Source: Dasyornis broadbenti (taxonomy: Eukaryota; Chordata; Aves; Passeriformes; Dasyornithidae). From it: a stretch of DNA of 64,000 bases. The position numbers were made by a program, and so were the translations under genes. Where the stretch lies: positions 389,964-453,963 of the forward strand of contig VZRN01003447.1 in the NCBI GenBank assembly GCA_013397935.1, read 5' to 3'. The notes under the pieces are model-generated. The model did not search any database. It was not told where the DNA came from and was given only the letters and a program-made list of their open reading frames with translations. How positions within the stretch are numbered: position 1 is the first letter of the stretch; each line of letters starts with the position of its first letter. Shown piece by piece: positions 14,633 to 23,240 of the stretch.

Positions 14633-14638
14633 AATAAA
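14633..14638 (+). terminator. LTR polyadenylation signal AATAAA
   Basis: AATAAA lies in GCAATAAATTAG, about 150 bp before the LTR end. That is a normal place for the R-region signal, and it is conserved in the sister copy at 17836-17841. Confidence 0.7.
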
Positions 14639-14785
14639 TTAGATCACTTTGCAACCTAAGTTAGTCCTGTTCTGCCTATTCTAAGTGCGTCTTCTCCCGG
14701 GTTTCCTTATCTCAACTCATGAGCCCTGGGTGTGGGTGTGCTAATTTGGGGGTACCTGGCATTTGGCCAGGCTCGAACCATGACA

Positions 14786-14790
14786 TATGG
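14786..14790 (+). repeat. Target site duplication TATGG, right copy
   Basis: It is an exact match to 13820-13824 and immediately follows the terminal CA of the LTR. Confidence 0.9.
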
Positions 14791-17683
14791 CTTTTGAACC
14801 TCTTTTTCTTCACAGAAACCACATAATGCCTATCATTAGGACAAACACCACTAAACAAAGGAATAGAATAAAAAGCAGAAGAGAAAACAAAACCAATACA
14901 CCTAAAATCCAGATTAGATTACAACTCAAGTTATTTTTTAAAGAAAATATAAACACATATGACATATCTGTTCTGTGGGAATTTGTTTTACATTGAACTA
15001 GAAAGACTAAAACTAATTAAAATTTCAGAACCTATTTAATTCTGAGTTTAATTCTACCAACTTCAGTGGAGTTGCACCAGGGTAAGATCAGTCTCAGAAC
15101 ATTAGCTGAAGCATTGAAAGATTGAGATCACTTAGAAATTTACAATGCATGTGAATGTAATTCAAATGGAATAAATTTGGAAGTCTGACTTTGTGAGACT
15201 TTCTGGAGAGTAGGGAAAAGACTACGGTTTTCATAATGCTGCCTCTGAAATAATTTCATTCTACATGAAGTTCCAGTTGTATAAACACTGTTATTTCTTG
15301 TTTCTCCTTATGTAAGCAGAATCAGAATCAGGTTCCAAGTTTCTTGCCATCTGGTCTGAGACCTCCCAATCAGTTGGCTATTGCTCCCTGAAAAAATTGA
15401 AATGAAGGAAGTAAAAGGCCACTGGCATGCTGATTTGTGAACTGAAACAGACTGCAATGACAAAATTGAACTGAAACAAATGATAGCTAATGAGGCATTG
15501 TTATTCCCATCTTATGTGGCTTCATCAAATACTTGCATACTGAGGACAGATGTTCATTCAGGACTTTGAGAAAACTTCATTTCCTTCAGCTGTCCAAGTT
15601 AAGAAACAGCTGAGTATCTTTTCACAATATAAGATGTATTAAGTTATGCTTCAGCTTATAAAATCACATTAACTAAAATACAGTCATAATGTTTTAAAAC
15701 CCCTCACTTGAATATTTATTGCTCTACTCTTCAATTATTCACTTACAGTACAGTATACTGGTAAATGGCCATCATTAGTAAAACCATTTTTAATTTAAAA
15801 TCCCAATATTTTCCTACTGATTGCTTTCCAATGACAACTACATGTACTAAGCTAATCTACATCTAAATTGCTCCACTATAAGGCAGGAGCTGTAAGACTA
15901 ACAAGTCTTTAAAGAGCTGTTTTTATTCTCTTCCTTACAGGGAAAAAAAAAATCCCATTGTATTTCAAACATTTTTTCCTGAAAAGCACTTCAGTCAACT
16001 GCCTAGCTCTCACTCATGGAGAGCACAATTGATTTGTACACTCCTCAGCACCAATTTTTCTGCTCACTGTAGCTACCCTCATTTTCTCTTCTGCATACCA
16101 AAAAGACGATTTTAATATATTTGCTCAGTCTTTACAGGTAAGGGCTTTTTATCAGCCTTAGAAGAGCATGCAGATGAAAAGAACTTGAATTCTCACAAAT
16201 AGAAATACTATTTTATGAGCACTTTTTTTAAATGAAAATGGAGTTCTCCTACTTGTCCTGGTACATAGGAATTAGTCAGGATTGTTAGGCAGGGCTGCTC
16301 CCCCAGGCAAACAGGCTCATTCAATGATCTCTAGTTTAAGCTACAATTTTACCAGACTGATCCTGTAAAATGAAAGATGCGACACCAATCCCTGCATCCC
16401 AAGAGAATTACAGTTAAGGATTTATCAGGCAGGGAGACCTCCTTTCCCATTAGTACTCCCCAGGATGTGTGCACCAGGATAAAAGGCAAGACAGCAGCTA
16501 TTCATCCAGATTGCTTGTCCTTGCCACCATCCACACCCAGCTGGTGGCAGCATCTAGCCCTCGCACTCTATAATTATTATATAATTCATCTTGTGAAAGC
16601 ACCTCAAAGGCAAGAGGAACAGATGTGTCAAAGATATAAATAGAATTATACTGAAGGAAACAAGTTACTCCCCTGAAGGAAATAAAAACCCTTATAGGCT
16701 GGGAAAAAAATAAGAGATTTTCTAAATCTTGTCATCTCTTTCTGTTGTCAAATTGATGCTGTATTATACACAGTACAGGTACACTGTCAGGACTTAGAAG
16801 AAAATGATGAATGTAAGAAGCCACATATTTAAACTGCAGTTTGTTTCCTAGAGTGAAGATCTGTCTTCCCTGTTGCTTGCTCTGAAAGGAAACAAATAGC
16901 ATGAACTGTAGCACATTTCTTGGGAGGTAATTGTTTAAGTTTATAGGCATCACTTACAGAAATGTTGTCAATGCTTACTTTCAGATTTGGTTAGCTTAAT
17001 TTCATTTGCATTTTCCTGTCTTACCCTTCCAAGGAAAAGCTGAGGTGCACTTTCTTCTTTTCCCATGTGCTCAAAAGGAGCATAATAGGTGCTTTACACT
17101 AAGTCACACAAACATTATTTTAATTATTAGTTATTAAAAGGGTTAATTTAAAGGGTTTTAACAAAGGACTAAAAATACTTGAACAAATAAAGAGTATTAT
17201 ACAACTAGGAGGAAAATCATTGCCTACAATAATGCTTATAAACAGATGGTCACCACATCAGTCCTTCTGTTAATAATAAAGCATTGAATAGGTATTTATA
17301 GCATTCAAAATTATCATTAATAGATTTGAAAGTGAGACATCAAAACACAGCAAATGTTGGAAGCAGTTAGGAAAATTAAATGGTGTTCAAAGGGTATTAT
17401 TTCAGTATCTCAGATTAAAGTATATTTAATAAGCATAAACAGTGAATGGCAATGTCTTGACCTTCTTGGTAAAGACATTTCATTAGGTCAAACTAAAAAA
17501 GCAAAGAAAAGGATGTTGGCTGTAGGTGTTCTATTTCTTGCTAATCCTCATGAATTTACAGTGTGAAGAAAGGGCACTCATCTGTTGCTGAGATTTGTGA
17601 TTATAAATGCAGAACTGGTCACTCTGGCCAGTTTTCCAGCACAAGTAGTTCACCTGAAATTCTTCAAATAATTTTGATTTTTG
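14791..17683. other. Unique non-coding spacer between the inverted LTRs
   Basis: About 2.9 kb of AT-rich sequence with no recognisable gene; the longest ATG-started frame is 88 codons (16377-16643). Apart from a possible ancient repeat scrap near 15051-15100, I recognise nothing in it. It does not look like retroviral internal sequence, which supports two separate LTR insertions rather than one provirus. Confidence 0.7.
15051..15100 (+). repeat. Possible ancient amniote repeat scrap
   Basis: CTTCAGTGGAGTTGCACCAG resembles a motif (ACTTCAATGGAGTTrCACC-like) that recurs in old repeats of reptile and bird genomes. Only about 50 bp is recognisable, and I cannot name the family. Confidence 0.3.
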
Positions 17684-17688
17684 ACAAG
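17684..17688 (-). repeat. Target site duplication ACAAG, left copy
   Basis: ACAAG abuts the LTR end and is repeated exactly at 18652-18656. Confidence 0.9.
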
Positions 17689-17835
17689 TGTCATGGTTTG
17701 AGCCTGGCCAAATGCCAGGTACCCCCAAATTAACACACCCACACCCAGGGCTCATGAGTTGAGATAAGGAAACCCGGGAGAAGACGCACTTAGAATAGGC
17801 AGAACAGGACTAACTTAGGTTGCAAAGTGATCTAA

Positions 17836-17841
17836 TTTATT
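17836..17841 (-). terminator. LTR polyadenylation signal AATAAA (minus strand)
   Basis: TTTATT on the plus strand is AATAAA in the LTR's sense direction, in the same context as the copy at 14633. Confidence 0.65.
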
Positions 17842-18105
17842 ACTAACAGAGTCAGAGGAGTAAATGAGAAGTAAAATAAACCCTTCAAGGCCCCTGTTTC
17901 TCCACTCACCCCCCCTCCCTCCTTCCCAGCAGCTGCACAAGGGAACAAGGTATGGGGGGGGGTTAGGTCAGTTCATCACCCAGATCTTCTTCCCCTGCCC
18001 GGGGAGAGGCTCTTTTCCTCTGCATAGCCATGGGTCTCACTGTCGGCAGCCCGCCCGACACTGCTACAGTGACGCTGGTCCCCACACAGGCAAGCAGTCT
18101 CCCCA

Positions 18106-18225
18106 NNNNNNNNNNNNNNNNNNNNNNNNNNNNNNNNNNNNNNNNNNNNNNNNNNNNNNNNNNNNNNNNNNNNNNNNNNNNNNNNNNNNNNNNNNNNNNN
18201 NNNNNNNNNNNNNNNNNNNNNNNNN
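18106..18225. other. Assembly gap (120 N) inside the inverted LTR
   Basis: The gap replaces the part that in the sister copy runs from about 14240 to 14369 and begins with a GAGAGA tract in GC-rich sequence. The gap length roughly matches the missing part, so it is probably an estimated gap at a hard-to-sequence site. Confidence 0.95.
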
Positions 18226-18651
18226 CTCCCTTCGGCATGGGTGAGTGGATCTCAGCATTTCCCGTGGGCCCCCATGGGCTGCAGGGGCACCTCCTGCTTC
18301 ACCATGGGCCTCACCACGGCCTGCAGAGGCTGCAGAGCTCCGGTGCCTGGAGCTCCCCCTCCCCCTCCTTCTCCACTGACCTTGGTCTCTCCATGTTGTT
18401 TTCCCTCACATTCTCTCACCTACTCCTCCTCCGGCTAAGGAAAAGTGCACCCACCCATTGTTTTGATTTCTTCTTAAATATGATTTTTCACAGAGGCGTA
18501 ACCAACATCTCTAATTGGCCCAGGCTTGGCCAGCAGCCTGTCCATCACCTCAGAGCTGGACATGGTGAAGGCTTCGAGAAGCTTCACAGAGGAGCCATCT
18601 TTGTGGGCCCCCCCTCCACTAGATAAACCTGGGTCAAGCTAAACCACAACA

Positions 18652-18656
18652 ACAAG
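18652..18656 (-). repeat. Target site duplication ACAAG, right copy
   Basis: It is an exact match to 17684-17688 and follows the reverse-complement TG end of the LTR. Confidence 0.9.
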
Positions 18657-20734
18657 AAAGTTTTAGTGAAAATTAGTGTAATAACCTATTATAGTAGATG
18701 CTTTGGAAGCACCTCAGTCCTACCAGAAGCCTAACTAAATCCCTCTAAATAGAAGCATCCCTCAGTTCCTGCAAACAGACTGTTTTATCTGCTCTTATAT
18801 TGCACAGTTGGCTGTATACCCAAATTCCATCCACTGGTGAAACTGTTCTACACTTCATATGCACTATTTAACCACAGTATCATGACCTTTTCATACATCT
18901 TTGACATGCACATTTAAAACTCCACAACATTAAAAATCTTTGTGTCTGAAAAACAGTTTAAATGGGAGATGTTCTTTGCATCTTCCTCCTGAATTGTTTC
19001 TAACCCTTAACAGACAGGGATCTTCATCCTGCAGTGAACTTTCTTTACTCAGCAAGCAGAGCTCTCTGCTAAAGGAGGACACTGTAACAGAGCTCCTGAG
19101 GACTGAATCAGCAAAAGGACAGCTAGATATGAGGTGCACCTTCCCCTCTGCACCTAATCCACTCATTTCAATCCTAAACAAGGGAAGGAGTGCTCCTAGT
19201 CATCCAGTAATTACTAGTAGAACAAAAAGAAAAACAAAGAAACAAAAAACAACCAAAAAACCCAAAATAACCAAACAAAAAAGCCAACAAAACAGATATC
19301 CTTATTCTTTTGCTGTGATTCAGCATATGGTATTGGTCAAGCTACCTACACTGTCCCAGCTACATTATCTTTTGGAGAAGAAGAGACTCTAACTTTCCAA
19401 ACCTAGGCAAACAGGTAGTAGTGCACCACAACTGCATTTCTCACTCTGACCTCCAAGTATCACAAGAGTATGCTGATGTTTAAACACACTAATACAGACA
19501 GGCCATTCAAAAATTCCTGGGTAACAAGAGCAAAGAAAGTACTAAGAGGAGCTGTTATGAAGAGATAATAGCAACATACCACAAGAATCCCTTTCCCTTG
19601 GCTAAGTCCAAAAGCTAAAGTCAGGCTTTGCTCTTCTGAACGTGTAAGTGATCAGAGAGGTAGGAAGGGGCAGAGGAGCTGCAGATTTGCTTTATTCCCT
19701 GTACCCAAGTCTCTCCATGGCTCGTTCCACTACTTGCCATGCACCACACTTGGTACAGCTTGCAAGGAAGTGCCTCAGGGTAACCCTTCCCTGAGACACG
19801 AGAGGCAATACCCAACATAGAGGGTAATTCTGGCATAAGCAAAAGGAAAAAGTGACAGCAGCAACAAAGAGGGAACCGGGCCAATGTGCAGACATCCGAA
19901 TCACCCACTTGGGCATCAGTTCCACAGCACAAGCCACAGGCAGCGGCGCACAACTCACAACAGAGGCTGGCTACAGGCAGGCAAGACTGGCTGCAAATCC
20001 TTACAAAACTTAAACAAACAAAACAACTTCTTACAAAGGTTTTCTTGGGAGGAGAATAAAATACAGAGAGCAATTTCCTTCTTTAAGTACAACAGCTCAG
20101 TACTTGGATACTCAGCCTTTGTTCTTGGACAAAATTAATGAAGCAACTTCTGCTCTCCGTCATGCTAGTGTAATTCTGGAATAAATCAACAGCTTTCCAT
20201 GGAGTTCAGATTTACAGTAGTGTGAACAAGAGCAAAATCTAACATTTTGTTAAGATGAAGATCTTTGAACCAATATGGATCTCTGTATTAGTGCCAAGTC
20301 ACAAACTGCTGAATTTTTTTCTACATGTTTAAAACAAGTATGTGCAAATCTTTTTGTGCTGCTTAGGCAAAACCATGCCAAAAGTAGCAGTGATAGGAAT
20401 TTTACATGTTGACAGGCTCCAAATTCTTGCAAATCCTCACTCTTTGTTCTGTAACACTAGATTTATTTCAAATATTCTTAAGGAAAGAATGGAGAAAAAA
20501 AAAAAAAAAAGGCTACACAATATCACTCAACTGCCCCCAATATGTCTGGAAAGAGCCCAGCTCTGCTCAGCAAGAGAAATGCCAAAACGAGCCAGAACTG
20601 TGAAAGGTTTCTTTAAAATTCCCAACACTAGAGGAGGGCAGAACCCCGATGTCTTTACTTCTCTGAATTTTATATAAATAGAACAACTCTACCCTGTCTC
20701 ACTAGCCTTGGCAGAATATATTAAATTTGCTCTT
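18657..20734. other. Non-coding DNA between LTR and MIR-like relic
   Basis: No gene is recognised. The stretch contains two unusually long open frames (18940-19392 plus and 19621-20073 minus, 150 codons each) with no recognisable domain. The first runs into the A/C-rich tract and becomes a Lys/Thr string. The second is Cys-rich and low in complexity. Neither has support as a gene. Confidence 0.6.
19220..19294. repeat. A/C-rich low-complexity tract
   Basis: About 75 bp of A runs broken by C, CC and occasional G, with repeated AAACAAA, CCAAAA and ACCAAAC units. Confidence 0.85.
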
Positions 20735-20890
20735 CTTACCATAGCAGGGGGAACGGCATCAAACTCAGACTTTGAGAGGCCTGGATTCAACTCCCTCTCA
20801 GACAGCAGCTCCTCATGCAACACTAAGAAATTACCATTTGCCTGTGCCTTACTGGTTTGTAAAAATAGGGTAACATACGCCCTTTTGAGA
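20735..20890 (+). mobile_element. Ancient MIR-like CORE-SINE relic
   Basis: The order of motifs follows MIR. First comes a pol III B-box-like GGATTCAACTCC (20783-20794) after an ACTCAGAC..GAGAGGCCTGG stretch. Next comes the conserved core, recognisable in TTGCCTGTGCCTTACTGG..TGTAAAAATAGGGTAA (about 20838-20872), then ATAAGGATG-type sequence. MIR is an old amniote SINE that survives as diverged copies in birds. The match is by eye and strongly diverged; another tRNA-derived SINE with a similar core is possible. Confidence 0.5.
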
Positions 20891-21689
20891 TAAGGATGGG
20901 ATACCTGCCTAAGTAACAGGGGATTTAAGCATCTAATGTAATACAAATGTGTATAGCCTAATTCTGCAATTGTCACAGTCATTTTACGAAATAATTTTTC
21001 TGTACTCTCTAAATAGCATAATATTTTTGGAAATGTTCAGAGGGAAAGCAGAAAATACTTAAAGAAGACAGGAAAAATGTTTAATATTAGCTGAAGCTAT
21101 TCCCTTAAAGCCTTCATTAATTTATTCTTTTGACAAATTTGAAACATGTCACACATAAAGCTATGAACTTTATAGTGAATGAAAAATCTTTTTTTTCCCA
21201 CAAGATCAGATCTAGAAATGCCTTCCTCAAAACTACAAAAATGTATCTCTTGGCAAGCATAGGTACATGACTTTTGCCAGTGAGCTGCTTATTGCAAGGG
21301 CTGTGTAAAAGGCAGCATCAAAAATTAAGCTTATTACGATCTCAGCTTGTGTCAGTTATGACTTGCTCTATAAATTACCAAATTAAAATTGCATGCAAAT
21401 ATGTCTTATTAGCGAATTGTAAACAATTTCTAAGGGATCAAAAGACCTACAGGGAGCATTGCTCTACCCATCCCTAGTTCAGTGCTATTACTCATACAAC
21501 ACCAAGTACTAAATACTCTGTACAATTCTTATTTTGGCAATGGTTTTAAACAGCATATTCCATCCACAGTCTCCTGCGTAATGAGTGCACTAGACAGATC
21601 GATAAATAGCAGCTGCTGTATAAATGATCCAAAAGAAAGAAATTGCTAACAGCTGGAACTTCTGCCAGCTCAGCAGCCACAGGTAGCAC
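20891..21689. other. AT-rich unique sequence
   Basis: I see no gene or repeat here; only short chance open frames are present. Confidence 0.65.
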
Positions 21690-22254
21690 AAGCAGCCTCT
21701 CTTCATTCAAGTTTTGCTGAAGCAGGACAGGCAGGGAAGCACGCCCTGCATGGACACCTGTGCCTGAAGGACTGCACCCCGTGAAAGAGGGAGCGATGTT
21801 GCATCAGTCTGTGGAGAACTGCTGCCCGTGGGACAGTCTCATGCTGGAAAAGTTTGTGGAAAACTGTCTCCCACGGCATGGACCCCACACTGGAGAAGGG
21901 GAGGGACTCCTTTCCCTGAGCAGCGAGAGAATCAACATGTGATGAACTGACCACAGCCCCCATTCCCTGCCTCCCTGTGCTGCTGTGGGGGAGGAGGTAG
22001 AACTGGGAAGAGGGAAGGGAAGGTGTCTTTTAAGACTTATTTAATTTCTCATTATCCTCCTCTGATCTCGTCAGTAATAAATTTGATTAGTGTCCCCAGT
22101 TCAAGTCTGTTTTGCCTGTGACAGTATTTGGTGAGTGACCTCTCCCAGTCTCAACTCATGAAACCTTTGTTATATTTTCTCTCCCTTGTCCAGCTGGGGA
22201 AAGGAGAGAAAGAGTGGCTTTGGTGGATACCTGGCATCCAGCCAGCATCAACCC
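21690..22254 (+). mobile_element. 5'-truncated ERVL-type LTR
   Basis: The 3' two-thirds of a common avian ERVL LTR is clear. About 45-bp subrepeats end in CCCGTGGG or CCCACGGC (21798-21888). They are followed by GTGATGAACTGACCACAGCCC, a purine-rich block, ATTTCTCATTATCCTCCTCTG, the polyadenylation signal AATAAA (22076-22081), TCTCCCAGTCTCAACTCATGA, and the terminal CTGGCATCCAGCCAGCATCAACCC. The usual last bases (ACCACA-like) are lost, and I find no TG start near the left end, so both ends are eroded. No target duplication is visible. The left boundary is approximate. Confidence 0.82.
21798..21888 (+). repeat. Two diverged 45-bp subrepeats in the LTR
   Basis: Unit 1 (21798-21842) and unit 2 (21843-21888) share the pattern G(T/C)TG(C/G)A..AGT(C/T)TGTGGA(G/A)AACTG..CCC(G/A). 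A third partial unit starts at 21889. Such subrepeats are characteristic of the U3 region of this LTR group. Confidence 0.7.
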
Positions 22255-22427
22255 TCTACTGAGGGAGGGACAGAGAGTCTCTTCCAAGGTGAAGGGGGTC
22301 CTTCTGGTTGAGTAAGCATGGCAGAGAGCAGGGCAAGGTGAGGGCTGGAGAGAAAGGTCAGGTGGCACCTATTCTGCTCTGGAGGGAGCAGTCAGGGTAA
22401 CATGGCTGTGATGGGGGTTAGGTTGAG

Positions 22428-22530
22428 CTTGGTGGTGTTTTTGCATGGGATTCACTCTTTCTTTTGTATACTTTTGTTACTAATTTTGTTTCTGTTATTG
22501 TTCATTTTCTTATCTCATTGATGTTTCTAA
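22428..22530 (+). mobile_element. Probable second LTR fragment
   Basis: The T-rich string CTTTTGTTACTAATTTTGTTT followed by CTGTTATTGTTCATTTTCTTATCTCATTG..GTTTCTA resembles the stretch just before the polyadenylation signal in other avian ERV LTRs. It breaks off before AATAAA. The 170 bp between it and the LTR at 22254 has no primer-binding-site-like start, so this is more likely a separate scrap than internal provirus. Confidence 0.45.
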
Positions 22531-22789
22531 AAGAATAGACTCAGGTTACTACAAATACATCTCAGGAAACAAGAAACTGGATCTTCTGTGGAGAAGTTTA
22601 GGAGAAAATTTAGCGAATGGGAAGCACAAAAAGCAAGTGGCTAGAGTAGTACTATGGATGACAGATTACAAAAAGAATAGTCACCACTGCATAGAAAAGA
22701 TCATGTGACTCAGAAGGAGATTTAAATAGCAAATTCAAAACACCATATTCTAGCTCCTGCCACTACTCTGAAGTGAGAATTTTACTTTT

Positions 22790-23240
22790 GCAAATGGATC
22801 TGATCCAGGTCTGGTGTCCACATGTCTAGAAGAATGTAAAGAAGTTGCAGAAGGTATGAAAGAACATCTAGAGAACATCCCAAGAACCATTTTCTCCCTT
22901 TTTGATAAATTCAGTAGAACAAGCTCTTTAAAGGAGGTGCCTTAACTGTAAGGACAAGGTCGATCCTCCAACATACTCGTACCTGAAAGGAGGAAGATAC
23001 ATGAAGAAATAATAGCAGAAGCCAAAGCCCACCACTCTCATACTTCCAGCAAGGCAAAAAACCTTTTGGATAAAGTTACTAGACAGAGGAACAAACTGCT
23101 AAGAGATGCAAGGAATGCGTCTGTCCCTTAAAGCCTTCAGTGAAGCCTGGCTGCATTCTGGACATTTTCTTTTAGGTACAATTGCAAGCTTTATCCAGGA
23201 TAACCCAGGGAGAATCAGATGCAGCGCAGTAGTTGATTCC
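22790..23240 (+). mobile_element. Degraded old CR1 LINE, 3' region
   Basis: Two landmarks of the CR1 ORF2 end are legible in order. GATCCAGGTCTGGTGTCCAC..GAAG..GTAAAGAAGTTGCAGAAGGT (about 22801-22856) matches the CR1 'CCAG-TCTGGTGTCCACACT..AAGGATGT' block. GAGGAACAAACTGC, TAAGAGATGCAAGGAATGCG and CTGTCCCTTAAAGCCTTCA, then CCTGGCTGCAT (about 23090-23156), match the 'GGAACAA-CTGCC ... CCATC-TT-GA ... GGCTGGAT' block. Many stops and indels interrupt the frame. It resembles the older CR1 lineages shared with turtles and crocodilians more than the young avian ones. No recognisable 3' microsatellite end is left. Confidence 0.65.

Larger units (their letters stand above)
13825..14785 (+). mobile_element. 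Complete solo LTR of an avian endogenous retrovirus (ERVL-like)
   Basis: The element runs from TGTTGTGGTTTAGC to AACCATGACA, giving the usual TG...CA ends, and is bounded by an exact 5-bp duplication TATGG. Five-base duplications are typical of class III (ERVL) elements, so I place it there by inference. It is 961 bp long. A TATA-like ATATTTAAGA lies at 13991-14000 and an AATAAA polyadenylation signal at 14633-14638, followed by the TTATCTCAACTCATGAG block seen in several avian LTRs; these set the plus orientation. No gag, pol or env sequence adjoins it, so it is a solo LTR left after LTR-LTR recombination. A GC-rich middle (about 14100-14500) produces open frames of 104-157 codons on both strands; these are not viral genes. 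A second copy in opposite orientation lies at 17689-18651. Confidence 0.93.
17689..18651 (-). mobile_element. Second solo LTR of the same family, inverted
   Basis: On the plus strand this reads TGTCATGGTTTGAGCC ... AAACCACAACA, the reverse complement of the element at 13825-14785, with exact 5-bp duplications ACAAG on both sides. Over the terminal 150 bp or so (14635-14785 against 17689-17840) I count only a few substitutions. The opposite end differs more, with roughly a dozen changes and small indels over 250 bp. Different duplications prove independent insertions. The polyadenylation signal is conserved (17836-17841, minus). A run of 120 N interrupts the element, so its exact length is not known; 963 bp assumes the gap size is right. 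Long open frames here are repeat-derived. Confidence 0.92.

Noticed and set aside
14169..14642. 157-codon open frame, the longest in the window.
   Set aside because: It lies entirely within the solo LTR and overlaps open frames of 104-115 codons on the other strand. It reflects GC-rich repeat composition, not a gene.
17864..18626. Open frames of 91-198 codons around the N run.
   Set aside because: They read through 120 N and belong to the inverted LTR; the apparent lengths are artefacts of the gap.
13825..18651. One provirus with two LTRs enclosing viral genes.
   Set aside because: The LTRs are in opposite orientation, have different target duplications, and the spacer has no retroviral coding sequence.
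18940..19392. 150-codon open frame on the plus strand.
   Set aside because: Its second half is the A/C-rich low-complexity tract translated as Lys/Thr-rich sequence, and no domain is visible.
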